Assembly (NCBI RefSeq): GCF_000515215.1
Contig: NZ_KI911557.1
Span: 4,211,741-4,275,740, forward strand
Length of the DNA stretch: 64,000 bases
Origin: Methylomonas sp. 11b
GTDB lineage: Bacteria > Pseudomonadota > Gammaproteobacteria > Methylococcales > Methylomonadaceae
Direction of reading: 5' to 3'
The notes beneath the pieces are model-generated. The model was not told where the DNA came from. It saw only the letters and a list, made by a program, of their open reading frames with translations, and searched no databases. The first letter of the stretch is position 1, and each line of letters starts with the position of its first letter. A program made the position numbers and the translations under genes. Below are positions 36,445 through 45,618 of this stretch, one piece after another.

Positions 36445-37113
36445 TTATTGCTCATGTTCAGCCATACAATCTTGAACGCACTGATGGGCGTTTTGGTTAC
36501 ATGCTGCTTCGTTTGTTGAATCGATGCTTTCAGAGCCAGTTCCTACATAAACTTTACACGTCCCCACGCCACAGTTATTGATGCAAAAGGCATTCAGAGC
36601 CCAATGGTCCGCTGGGGCATTTTGTCTGGGCGAAGAAGCAAGACTTTCTTGCCAATCTTCAGTAAAAATATTTTGGCTTCGATTTAGTGTGAAGGTTAAT
36701 ATTGCGTTTGATAGAGCTACTTTCATAATATCGTTGGTTTTGGAAAGCAGCTTGTTGTCTGCGATGACCGTTTTGACATGTGCACCATAAGCCTGAGTGG
36801 CATTAGCATCAGAAAGCGGGCCGGCCAGGTTAAATCGATACAACGTGCCGTTTTTATCAAACAGAAAATTACCGCTGGTGTAAAACGGTACTCCGGGTAA
36901 CGCACCCCCACTAAACCTAATTACTCGGGTTAACCCAAATCGATCCATAGGTGCATTCTCAGTAATAGTGCCGCCACTTGTTGCAATGATCTGCAACACA
37001 TCGTTCATCGAAGATCGGTTTAAGGTCAAACCAAGGAATGACTCTACGGCAGCCAAATTTTGGCTAAATAGCATCGCTGAGGACAGTAGGTATACTTTGA
37101 ATAGACTTTTCAT
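36445..37113 (-). CDS. secreted cysteine-rich hypothetical protein
   Basis: The 222-residue product has a signal peptide (to about residue 22, QNLAA-VES). A domain of about 130 residues contains FLGLTLNRSSMNDVLQIIATSGG. The Cys-rich C-terminus (CINNCGVGTCKV and CNQNAHQCVQDCMAEH) has eight cysteines that could form disulphides. It is at the right end of the transfer-related block. Not recognised. Confidence 0.6.
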   Translation of the reverse strand: MKSLFKVYLLSSAMLFSQNLAAVESFLGLTLNRSSMNDVLQIIATSGGTITENAPMDRFGLTRVIRFSGGALPGVPFYTSGNFLFDKNGTLYRFNLAGPLSDANATQAYGAHVKTVIADNKLLSKTNDIMKVALSNAILTFTLNRSQNIFTEDWQESLASSPRQNAPADHWALNAFCINNCGVGTCKVYVGTGSESIDSTNEAACNQNAHQCVQDCMAEHEQ

Positions 37114-37288
37114 GTGATTTACCGAACGGACCTAAAGTAATATTCTCTGGATAGTCTAACGCCGCAAACTGATTCCAACAAGATTGGTCAATACTTTACA
37201 ACAGGCCATATTAAGCCTTGTATTCTCAATTCAATGTCTGGTTGATGCTCGGTAGCAGACATAATTTGCTGACGTGCCCGAGCGTCGG

Positions 37289-37369
37289 CTAGGGGTCGGT
37301 ATTGCCAGTTCGCCACTTCCAAAAGCCGTCATTAACTTCCGGTGCAATCGTATCCGAATCGATGGCCAT
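37289..37369 (-). pseudogene. scrap of the gene at 63369
   Basis: The reverse strand encodes TIAPEVNDGFWKWRTGNTDP before a stop. This matches the C-terminal part of the broken gene at 63369-63974 (TITPEVNDGFWDWRTSSTDP). The similarity spans about 65 bases of DNA. Upstream it degrades to noise. The surrounding 423-base space (37114-37536) holds nothing else I can support. Confidence 0.6.
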
Positions 37370-37536
37370 GTTTGTATTGGAACATGTGATAGTTTGGCAT
37401 GGAATTTACTTTTGCGACTTTCGAGAAAATCGACCGCAGGTTCCATTCATAAATCGCAACCGCTAAGCTACAACCCATATCATCAACGCCGTACAAGCCT
37501 AACCAGATTATGAACATCTGGTCATTAGTGCTCTGT

Positions 37537-37998
37537 TCACCCGTTAGGGCAATGTTCGGCCCTGCTAACCTGTCTCAGTTGTTTCACTTTGCCGTTCCAG
37601 TATTCAATGTATGACAGATAGGCTCGTTCGCTAGTCAAGAAACGCAGATGTTGGACAGCTGTCAATTTGTGGGCACGTAGAGTGCACACGCCGCTCCGTC
37701 GTGCCTTTTCCAGGCGGTGGTGTCCATCGATCAGGTTGGATTTCCCCGGAGAAATCTCGGCGAGAACCACGGGCTTAGACATATCAGCCAACTCGACTTG
37801 CGATTCATTGAGGGACGAAAAGCCGTGATAGAAGTCATTCACGGTAATCTCCACGAGGGCGACATCGGTTGGGTTGCGTTGGATATGTTCAAGGATGCAG
37901 GAGATATTGAACTCGAAAATGCCATTCGGATAGAGCTCGTCGCCCTCATTCACCGGGCAAGGGATGAATCCTGCATCTACTTTAAATCGCTTGATCAT
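37537..37998 (-). CDS. ParB-like nuclease domain protein
   Basis: The 153-residue product contains PGKSNLIDGHHRLEKARRSG, the ParB/sulfiredoxin-like catalytic motif (D/E-G-x-H-R). No helix-turn-helix follows, so it is not a partition protein. Such lone ParB-like domains are found in mobile elements and defence islands as nucleases or nucleotide-binding proteins. The iteron-like repeats and the replication gene are about 400 bases to the right. Confidence 0.8.
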   Translation of the reverse strand: MIKRFKVDAGFIPCPVNEGDELYPNGIFEFNISCILEHIQRNPTDVALVEITVNDFYHGFSSLNESQVELADMSKPVVLAEISPGKSNLIDGHHRLEKARRSGVCTLRAHKLTAVQHLRFLTSERAYLSYIEYWNGKVKQLRQVSRAEHCPNG

Positions 37999-38400
37999 GA
38001 CAATCTCAGAAGCAGGACATACGGCTCAGCCGAGGCGTGGAACGTAAAAAAAATACCCGGTAGTTGACCGAATCGGTTGCAATGAACAAGCGGTCGGCAT
38101 TGGCGCCAACAGGTGGGCTTTCCAGACAATGACGATGTCCGGTAAGCGTTGAGTTTTCGGCGATTTGATCAAATTTAGATTTGGGGGCTTAAACAGCACA
38201 TACTGATAATCTAAGCCAGCATCGGATATTCCAGCACGCAAAAAAAATATAGAAACATTATAAATTTGTGGCTTCATTTTCTTCTCATCGAGAAGCTTGG
38301 AGCCAGAAACGTGAAAAAAAACTTCTCGGTGCTCAGGCTTTTTAGTTCTTGGCTTTAAGAAATTTGATTCTCTCTGGTAATGTCTATATTGCTACATTGT

Positions 38401-38590
38401 TTGCATGGGTTGCATGGGTTGCATGGGTTGTATAGGTATAAATTAAATTTTAAAAAGCTAGAAGCTAGAAGCTAGAAGCGAACCTTTGCCCTAACCACTC
38501 AGCAAATGTTTTTTTTTACGTTTTCTGATTGAAAAGTCCCCAGAAAACCCATGCAACCCATGCAACCCATGCAACTGAGCATGGGTTGCA
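38401..38590. repeat. iteron-like repeats in a long inverted pair, candidate origin
   Basis: TTGCATGGG is repeated three times at 38401-38427, with a degenerate fourth copy. Its exact inverse CCCATGCAA is repeated three times at 38548-38574, with a partial copy at 38579-38590. The two clusters form a perfect 27-bp inverted repeat (29 bp with flanks) about 120 bases apart. Between them a 7-bp tandem (GAAGCTA) occurs. It lies immediately downstream of the SF3 helicase gene. This is typical of a plasmid origin bound by a replication protein. The rest of 37999-38400 holds no gene. Confidence 0.6.
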
Positions 38591-38608
38591 TCGTTCTAGC
38601 CGTTCTAG

Positions 38609-41164
38609 TTAATCCTCAGGCCAACCCCAATCTTGCTTTGTACGTTGGTCAAATGAATCACGGCATTCCTTTAACGAAGGGAAAATGTAACATGCTTGGC
38701 CCTTGATTCGTTTTTTTTCGATGGTCGGTACCAACCTCTTTATCTCTATTCCAAAACCTTCAGGCCCTGAAAACCACTTGCGAGGGTCAGATTTGATATA
38801 GTCCAAAAAGGCAGTGTATATAATACTCGTTGAAACTTCACCCTGGCCCCATGGCGTTTGACTTTTTTCGAGATCAAAATCACCATTTGATCTAAATAAG
38901 ATACCCTCCTTGAGTAAATGGTAGTAGAACTTTTCAACTAATCCCATGCTGAGCACCTTTTGACTAGCAAGTGCTTCCGTGCGAGGAAATGCAGATAAAT
39001 TAATCCCATCCAACTCAAATTGTTGCAGGTAAAGCAATAGAGCTGCATGACCTCCACGATCCATCTGTTGTTGCAACCGTCCAAAGTAATCCTGGTTTCC
39101 AATATATTTTTCGGAAGCCTTCACCACAAAGAAACGACGTTCCTCAAGACCTGCCGGGACAATCCAATCATTATTCGATGCCATAAAGATACGGGTGTGA
39201 TTTTTTATCTGGATAGCATCTACCCCCTTTGCCTCAACCATCATACGGTCTTCGGTAATCAATGCTTTCAAGACACCTTCAGCGGCCTTATCGCCAGCCC
39301 AAAATGCCTCATCGACAAACACAATCATTCCTTCAGCAAGATGCCGATTAAACTTCCCGATAAGGTGGCTATTTTGGGAGATGTGTAAATAATGTGCACC
39401 AAATAGCCGGCCAAAATTATTGACAAAAACCCCCTTTCCAACACCTTGCTGCCCAATAATAGCCAAAGCCACACCCGGTCTCGGCCTTAATTGAACTGCA
39501 TCGGCCATTAACGCAATAATGTGGTCGTAGACCGCAGTGTCTCCATCGGCAATAACTTCGTGAATGTGTTGTAAATAGAGATCAATTTTCCCCTCTTTGG
39601 GTTTTAGAGAAAAGCCACGCCAATAGTTAAAATATTGGCTCCCATGATCGACTCCAGGGTCAAATACGATACCTTCATAATTGCGACGATCCGGGCTTTC
39701 TAACCAAACACTGACGGCATTCTTCACAATAGGCTTATTGTCCGCTTTGTAGCCGACAGTGATTTTATCGTGGGCAAATTTACTAGTCAGCGAACTTGGA
39801 TGAATAATTTCCACAGAGGAACATTGTAATGAAGGATCCATCCGGTCCGGTTCGAGGATTACATATTTGCCTCTAACCATCGCTGTAGCATATTTACGAT
39901 TTAACTCTTCAATTTTTGCCTTAATGGCCAACTCAATCTCACTGAGTTCAGTGACGGGCTTGGGTTCCCACAATGGGGTGGCCTCGACCAACTCTTTCAA
40001 CTGCTCTTTTGTTGAGGGTGTAAGAATTTTTGTGTAAACGGCCCTGAGGTAGGAAACTACCGATCCTGACAAGGAGGAAACCATGACCGTAACGCGATAT
40101 TCACGCTGTAAGAAATCAGATAGTCCTGGGCGGCGTATAACTTCAGCGTATAGACCTTCTATTGGTAAAAATAATAAACCGAAATCAGTTGTATGAGGCG
40201 GCTCCAAGTATTTATCGCGAATGGTTTTTGCTTCTGCCTTTATACGAATCTCAAGAGCTTTGGACGCTTCTTCCATGGCTACTAGATCTGCTAATTCATG
40301 AGCCTCAACAAGCCTTTGGTAATCTTCCAGTGGAAACTTTGCATCGATTGGTAACCATACAACATCATCGGTCATATCTCGACCAGGTAATTTAATGGCG
40401 AATTCGACCCGCTCTGAACTGTTTGGACGTGTACTAACATTTTTAGCATATTGGTCAGCACTGAGAATCTGATCCAATAAGGTATCTAATTGGACCTCGC
40501 CCCATGTGCCACGCACTTTAACATTGGTTAGCACTTTTTTAAGATCACCAACGCCTGAAGCCAAGGTACGCATTTCTCCTAATCCATTATGTACTTGTTC
40601 TAGCCTATCGCTGACTTGCTTAAATGATTCTCCTAATCTTTGTTCGAGCGTATTATGTAATTTTTCATCAACAGTCTGGCGCATTTGCTCAAGTTTTTGA
40701 TTGTTATCAACTTGAATGCTTGAAAGCTTTGTTTCTACTGTCTCCCGCAAGGTTTCTAAACTTTGGGTGTTGCGTTGAGTTAATTGGTGTAACTGACCTG
40801 TTAATAATTCGCCAAAGTTTTTCAAACTTTCGGCTTGCTCTGTCCTACCTTGACGAGCATCCTGTTGAGCAGAAATTAAACGTTCATCTAAGATCTTCCC
40901 AATTTTAGTCAGACCTTGTTCATTATTTTGAGTGAATGCCGATAATTGCAAGCCCAACTGACTTGTAAATGTTTCAATCTGATTTTTAAGTAAATTACCA
41001 AGTCCCTCGACTTGTTCCTTCTGATTTACGCCAAATAGATTAAGACTATTTGCCATTTCCTCACGACCTTGCCTTGCATCCTGTTGAACTAAAGTTAGTT
41101 TTTCATCAACTAATTGGCGCAGGCGTTCAGATTGCTTGATATATTCATTCTGAAAAGCACTCAA
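38609..41164 (-). CDS. chimeric RmuC core fused to SF3-type replication helicase (DUF5906)
   Basis: The 851-residue frame has three parts. Residues 1-200 are coiled-coil (repeated DEKL/QQDARQGR). Residues 210-360 match the PD-(D/E)XK nuclease core of RmuC (KVRGTWGEVQLDTLLDQIL, LPIDAKFPLEDY, FGLLFLPIEGLYAEV). Near residue 361 the RmuC homology stops, and the rest (to 851) is a DUF5906/D5-like primase-helicase with Walker A IIGQQGVGKGVF (about 565-580) and IFVDEAFWAGDKAA as Walker B. Met361 (40084) is a good independent start for the helicase. RmuC itself is N-truncated: a stop lies 70 codons upstream and the only start is TTG. Either a true fusion or an element that landed in rmuC and now reads through. 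Confidence 0.75.
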   Translation of the reverse strand: MSAFQNEYIKQSERLRQLVDEKLTLVQQDARQGREEMANSLNLFGVNQKEQVEGLGNLLKNQIETFTSQLGLQLSAFTQNNEQGLTKIGKILDERLISAQQDARQGRTEQAESLKNFGELLTGQLHQLTQRNTQSLETLRETVETKLSSIQVDNNQKLEQMRQTVDEKLHNTLEQRLGESFKQVSDRLEQVHNGLGEMRTLASGVGDLKKVLTNVKVRGTWGEVQLDTLLDQILSADQYAKNVSTRPNSSERVEFAIKLPGRDMTDDVVWLPIDAKFPLEDYQRLVEAHELADLVAMEEASKALEIRIKAEAKTIRDKYLEPPHTTDFGLLFLPIEGLYAEVIRRPGLSDFLQREYRVTVMVSSLSGSVVSYLRAVYTKILTPSTKEQLKELVEATPLWEPKPVTELSEIELAIKAKIEELNRKYATAMVRGKYVILEPDRMDPSLQCSSVEIIHPSSLTSKFAHDKITVGYKADNKPIVKNAVSVWLESPDRRNYEGIVFDPGVDHGSQYFNYWRGFSLKPKEGKIDLYLQHIHEVIADGDTAVYDHIIALMADAVQLRPRPGVALAIIGQQGVGKGVFVNNFGRLFGAHYLHISQNSHLIGKFNRHLAEGMIVFVDEAFWAGDKAAEGVLKALITEDRMMVEAKGVDAIQIKNHTRIFMASNNDWIVPAGLEERRFFVVKASEKYIGNQDYFGRLQQQMDRGGHAALLLYLQQFELDGINLSAFPRTEALASQKVLSMGLVEKFYYHLLKEGILFRSNGDFDLEKSQTPWGQGEVSTSIIYTAFLDYIKSDPRKWFSGPEGFGIEIKRLVPTIEKKRIKGQACYIFPSLKECRDSFDQRTKQDWGWPED

Positions 41165-41524
41165 TTTATCTTCTAAGGTTTTTCTTGATTGCTCTGTTTG
41201 GGTCTGTAAGACATTATTTTGTCTATCAATAGAAGCATTTAATTCATCGCGATTTTGTTTTAATGCGTCACTTATTTCGCGGCGATTCCCAGATAATTCC
41301 TCGCGTAAAATGCGCTCTAAACGTCCATCATCATTTTTAAGATTTTCAAGTACTGTTTGTAAGCTGGACTTCTAATCACTGTCCAGTTGATGAAACTCTT
41401 GCATATCCAATTTTAGCCATGATTCTTACTCACTTATATGTCTCATAAGTCTTTAAACTTACTACGACCATAAAATAAGACATAAACCAAGACGCGTCAA
41501 GGGAGCATTCTATGGCGACATAAT

Positions 41525-41558
41525 AGTGGTCTTATAATGTTTACAAAATAAGACTACT
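41525..41558. promoter_or_regulatory. hairpin/operator candidate between the chimeric gene and the small gene
   Basis: AGTGGTCTTAT and ATAAGACTACT form an 11-bp stem with one G-T wobble and a 12-base loop. Related ATAAG-type half-sites occur at about 41446 and 41474. The space 41165-41767 otherwise carries only the open upstream frame of the RmuC part (to 41373). Confidence 0.35.
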
Positions 41559-41767
41559 GTGACGCAACGATAATGTTAGCTAGCCTTGATCACTAGCGAA
41601 TCCGAGCAACAGAATCGCTTTGTTGTCGCTTATCAATGACTTCTATGTTACAGAATGCAATTGTGTTACTTAGGCGTGACAATTTAGCTTTGCTCAGTGG
41701 GCATCAGAACAGAGCGACTTGATAGAATTTCGCATAATATTGCGCTGAAACGATTTTAGAGTTTGTT

Positions 41768-41929
41768 ATGCACATTCAAGCTGATTTAGATGCAAAACAC
41801 GCAGATCGTTTGCTTGAGTTGCAACAACGCTTGAATAAGACTCTTTCAGAGACAATCGCTAATCTTATAGATGCTAATACGTATCAACTTTGCAAAAACT
41901 GTGTTTTAACCGCCCAAAGTAGAAAATAA
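41768..41929 (+). CDS. small RHH-like protein (53 aa)
   Basis: MHIQADLDAKHADRLLELQQ then RLNKTLSETIANLIDANTY has the strand-helix-helix pattern of CopG/RHH repressors, with a short C-terminal tail holding two cysteines. It may control copy number or act as an antitoxin, since a replication gene is next to it. It is below usual length cut-offs. No partner toxin is adjacent. Confidence 0.5.
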   Translation: MHIQADLDAKHADRLLELQQRLNKTLSETIANLIDANTYQLCKNCVLTAQSRK

Positions 41930-42181
41930 TTTTAAATTTCAACTGCCTGCTAAATAAAGCCTTCTTTCAGCTACATTAGTGGCCAAGATATGGTATTTCA
42001 CCAACCTGCTAGTTCTCTGTTTGGACTGAGGTTATCAAAATTGCGAAAGATAAATCCATGGATACTGTGTGGTTTATTGCAACAATCAATTTATATGCTA
42101 TAAATCCTTTGAATTTTTTTCAATAAAATCTATTCTCACGAATAATTAAGGCTAATCGTTAGTTTATTAGAGGTTAATAAT

Positions 42182-43720
42182 ATGCAATATAAATTTTTGG
42201 GCATAATTTGCTTTATCCTCTCAATACACCCTAATAACTCTTTCGCAGATGTTGATTTAGGTATTGCGGATGATGAGACTTACAAAAGACCAAATGCGTG
42301 GTCTCAAAATGAAGAACCCGCTGATGATGGAACCAGGATATTACTAAGTGATGCAATCCGGGTCGGTAGTCGGCCAGGTGTATCAATAGCTTGGCGAAAT
42401 GCGAATCAGGTTGAAGAGGTAGAAGTAAGAGTAATTAATAGCGGTGATGAACCTGGAGAAGGGAAGGTCTATGTTGATGTGTTAGATGCAACAGGAAAGC
42501 AGCTTCTGCATTTAGAGCCTCCTGAGGAGTTAAAAGTTATTAGAGTGCCAGCTCGCGATAGAGGTGGAAAAGAAGGTAAAATTTTACGAATGAGAGCGGA
42601 ATGGGTTCTCAATGCACTAATTGATAGATTTGATATTAGTCGAATTCGTTACCATATACGCGCGACAGTAGAGACAGTTGGAAAAATTGACAGCAACCCT
42701 TTAGATAATGTCAAAGTTAAATCATGGAATATTCCTTTTCGTGTAAACCCGGGGGAACTGAATAGTTATAACTACGAATTTAAAAACCATAGTGACACTA
42801 CTAAGCATGTTAAGTGGATGTTCGAACATACGCCTTACCCTAAGGATTGGAAAATTGAAGGTATCCCTGAAAACGAACAAACTATTACTCTTGAGCCTGG
42901 CCAATCTTTGAAGGGAGCGTTGACAATGCGCGCGCCAATGGAACTAAAAGAAGGCGACTTTCTTGAAGCTAGGTTAAGCTTAGTCGATGTAGATAGTAAC
43001 CAGATTTTTATGCAGAATGAATGGTTCCAAATACATGATACCAAACCACCTGTTGTAACCGATTATAGGCTTATTTCTTTAGAGGATGGTACTCTTGCTA
43101 TTCAAGCACTGGTTTCCGACGAGGGTTCGGGCATACTTGAAGCAACTGGAGTTTCAACAGAGTTTTCAGTTGATGGCGGGAAAACTTGGGCAAGAAAGGC
43201 TCATAATTATAAAGTTGGAAACTTTGTGCGCCCGACGTTATTTGAAACTGTGATAGGCCCATTTCGAAGGGATACAAAAGTTCAGCTTCGATTTACAGCT
43301 CTTGATACAGCCGGAAATGCTGCGACAATTATTCCTTCTGATGCAACTTCTTTCATCGCACCTCCTGGAGCAAATAAATTGCTGGAAAATGCCTATATTT
43401 TCCCTCGGACACAGAAAAATCCGATTTTTGAGATTGACCAACTTAAAGAAATTCAAACAAAATTAAAAGTCCTAAAGAAAAAAGGTATCCAGCTTGAAAA
43501 CTTGGATTTTACTAAAGAGAATGAGGCTGGTGTAGATCCAAATCGTCTTAGAGCATTAAATATTGGACCGGAAAGATTTGCTGAGGTTGTTTCAGATTTA
43601 AGGCGAATAGAAAATATCAAATTAGATTTCTCGAAGGTAACTCCTAATACAATAAAACGACTAGATTCAGATGTAGATAAAATGCTCAATTTAACCACAA
43701 TTGAAATAAATACGAGATAA
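42182..43720 (+). CDS. secreted beta-rich protein, first gene of module A
   Basis: The 512-residue product has a signal peptide (FLGIICFILSIHPNNSFA). Immunoglobulin-like beta domains span about residues 60-390, with an Ig-like segment SDEGSGILEATGVSTEFSVD and FTALDTAGNAATI. A helical C-terminal region of about 110 residues follows. An AGAGG ribosome binding site is 7 bases before ATG. It is followed 6 bases later by a MauG/CcpA-type dihaem protein. I do not recognise the family. It could be the substrate or docking partner of the dihaem enzyme; this is inference from gene order only. Confidence 0.7.
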   Translation: MQYKFLGIICFILSIHPNNSFADVDLGIADDETYKRPNAWSQNEEPADDGTRILLSDAIRVGSRPGVSIAWRNANQVEEVEVRVINSGDEPGEGKVYVDVLDATGKQLLHLEPPEELKVIRVPARDRGGKEGKILRMRAEWVLNALIDRFDISRIRYHIRATVETVGKIDSNPLDNVKVKSWNIPFRVNPGELNSYNYEFKNHSDTTKHVKWMFEHTPYPKDWKIEGIPENEQTITLEPGQSLKGALTMRAPMELKEGDFLEARLSLVDVDSNQIFMQNEWFQIHDTKPPVVTDYRLISLEDGTLAIQALVSDEGSGILEATGVSTEFSVDGGKTWARKAHNYKVGNFVRPTLFETVIGPFRRDTKVQLRFTALDTAGNAATIIPSDATSFIAPPGANKLLENAYIFPRTQKNPIFEIDQLKEIQTKLKVLKKKGIQLENLDFTKENEAGVDPNRLRALNIGPERFAEVVSDLRRIENIKLDFSKVTPNTIKRLDSDVDKMLNLTTIEINTR

Positions 43721-43726
43721 CATTGT

Positions 43727-44779
43727 ATGAATATAACTAGGTTTATTTTTCGGCTTTTTCAATGTTGTGTACTTATATGTGCTATTGAGTCTATCGATAG
43801 AGCTATTGCGAATGAAATAACTTTAGATATTCCAAAAGGGTTAATTGAGCCTGATATACCTGATACAAATACCTTAACCCAGGAAAAGCTAGATTTAGGT
43901 AAAAAATTATTCTTTGATACTAGGTTGTCATCCACTTCAAGAATGAGCTGTGCAACGTGTCACAACCCAGAGCATGGCTTTTCTGAAAAAAGGTCAATAA
44001 GTTTCAATGCCAATGGTTTAAGGCTAGAAAGGAATGCGCCATCAGTATTAAATGCTGGATATCTTGCAACAGTAACTTGGGATGGACGTTTTCGAACGTT
44101 GGAAGATCAAATACAAACTCCATTTTCTAAATCTGGTGACATGGATATTGAAATTGATGAAGCGATAACTATTATCCAGTCACAATCAGATTATAATGGA
44201 TTATTTGAGGCTACTTTTGGACGAGCCGTTGATAAAATAGGTATTGCCCAAGCACTCGCTTGCTATCAAAGATCGTTAATTTCGGCTAACTCTCCTTTTG
44301 ATGAATTTTTATTTAAAGGAGACATATCAGCACTTAGCCAATCAGCAATGAGAGGCTACGAACTTTTTATCGGCAAGGCAAGCTGTATTACTTGTCATGA
44401 TATTTTTCACCCAACGGTAAATTCTTTGGGCGGGGCTTTAGCGCTCTTTACTGATCATAGGTTTCACAACTTGGGTGTTGGTTATAAAAACGGAAAAATG
44501 TCTGACACTGGCAGATATTGGACTACAAGAGCAAAAGAAGATTGGGGTGCATTCAAAACTCCCATATTGAGAAATGTAGCATTAACTTCGCCATATATGC
44601 ATGACGGAAGTCTGCCTACTCTAAGAAAGGTTGTCGAATTCTACAACGACGGCGGAATACCGAATCCAAATATTGCGCCAGGTATAAGGCCCTTATTTCT
44701 TACAGATCAGGAAATTACAGATATAGTGTCCTTCTTGGAATCGCTTACGGATAACAATCTATTAAAACAAAGCAGATGA
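43727..44779 (+). CDS. MauG/CcpA-type dihaem c protein
   Basis: The 350-residue product has a signal peptide and two c-haem sites, Cys75-x2-Cys78-His79 (MSCATCHNPEHGF) and Cys220-x2-Cys223-His224 (ASCITCHDIFH). Trp118 lies between the haems (VTWDGRFRTLEDQIQ). A Tyr-Met-His segment (SPYMHDGSLPTL, 290-292) lies near the position of the distal ligand that separates MauG (Tyr) from CcpA (Met). Family members reduce peroxide or oxidise a protein substrate to a quinone cofactor. Alignment to both families is needed to decide. It is 6 bases after the beta-rich protein and overlaps the next gene by 4. Confidence 0.88.
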   Translation: MNITRFIFRLFQCCVLICAIESIDRAIANEITLDIPKGLIEPDIPDTNTLTQEKLDLGKKLFFDTRLSSTSRMSCATCHNPEHGFSEKRSISFNANGLRLERNAPSVLNAGYLATVTWDGRFRTLEDQIQTPFSKSGDMDIEIDEAITIIQSQSDYNGLFEATFGRAVDKIGIAQALACYQRSLISANSPFDEFLFKGDISALSQSAMRGYELFIGKASCITCHDIFHPTVNSLGGALALFTDHRFHNLGVGYKNGKMSDTGRYWTTRAKEDWGAFKTPILRNVALTSPYMHDGSLPTLRKVVEFYNDGGIPNPNIAPGIRPLFLTDQEITDIVSFLESLTDNNLLKQSR

Positions 44780-45267
44780 ATACTATTACCTATGAAACAT
44801 CATCTGATATTTTAAAAGAATTTGTCAAGCAAGAAAAGATTGTTTTAGAGTCGGCTAGAATAGGTCTTCCCTCTGTGGTTGGTTTTATTGTTGGATTTGA
44901 TTACAAAGGAAGTTGGTGGTCGTTACCTAAATCATCAATAATCTATAATTCTTTGCAGACGCTTAGAGAGTGGGACAGGATTCTAGTATGTACCTTGTTA
45001 AAAGGAAAAATAACGTTTGTTTATGATGATGTTTGGCCATACCTAATAAGACTATCTAACGAACTGCCTCCAGATGCATTATCCAAAATTGAAGAAATAC
45101 ATTCAGTTAATGGTTCACATAAAAAAACAACATGCGAAATTAATTGTTGGGCATCAAAAGAATTGCTTGATGCATCAAACTCGATAAGCCGAACTGAAGC
45201 CATAGATAAGCTTTATCTCTATATTCCGAATGCAGAGCGTATTTTGCACGAAATCCATGTTTTGTGA
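44776..45267 (+). CDS. hypothetical protein of module A
   Basis: The 163-residue product has no signal peptide or membrane helix. A conserved-looking middle (VVGFIVGFDYKGSWWSLPKSS) and a helical end are visible. Its ATGA overlap with the dihaem gene ties it to that operon. It has no counterpart in module B that I can see. Function unknown. A 351-base space without a gene (45268-45618) follows and may hold the promoter of the second half of module A. Confidence 0.6.
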   Translation: MNTITYETSSDILKEFVKQEKIVLESARIGLPSVVGFIVGFDYKGSWWSLPKSSIIYNSLQTLREWDRILVCTLLKGKITFVYDDVWPYLIRLSNELPPDALSKIEEIHSVNGSHKKTTCEINCWASKELLDASNSISRTEAIDKLYLYIPNAERILHEIHVL

Positions 45268-45618
45268 TAATTAATTTGTAGAACTTTAAACTAGATCTGA
45301 CAACTACTGGATTTTTAGAACAGCTATGATAGGGTTGTGGACAGAATATAGGCAGGGTAAGGCGAGTAATCGGCATAATTTCGTTGCCAGATCTACGGAT
45401 AGGCATAGTTGACACATAATATCTCAGGCGTTAATAATGGGCTTCCGGCTTTAGCAAAATTACGAAGTAAATAGATTAATTCTTTCAATTTTCAGCTAAT
45501 CAAATGAAAAACAGTAACAGGTTACGCAAGTTCTGTTTGCTTGAAAGATCTGACTCTAGTTTTACGGGCAATAAAGATAGTGCCGACAATTCTCAACGGA
45601 AAAACAGGATAACAATAT

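Noticed and set aside
38026..38277. Minus-strand ORF of 83 aa between the ParB-like gene and the iterons
   Set aside because: No ribosome binding site, no family resemblance, and unusual composition; probably non-coding.
38401..38590. CRISPR array
   Set aside because: The units are 9 bases without spacers and occur as a direct/inverted pair; no cas genes are present.
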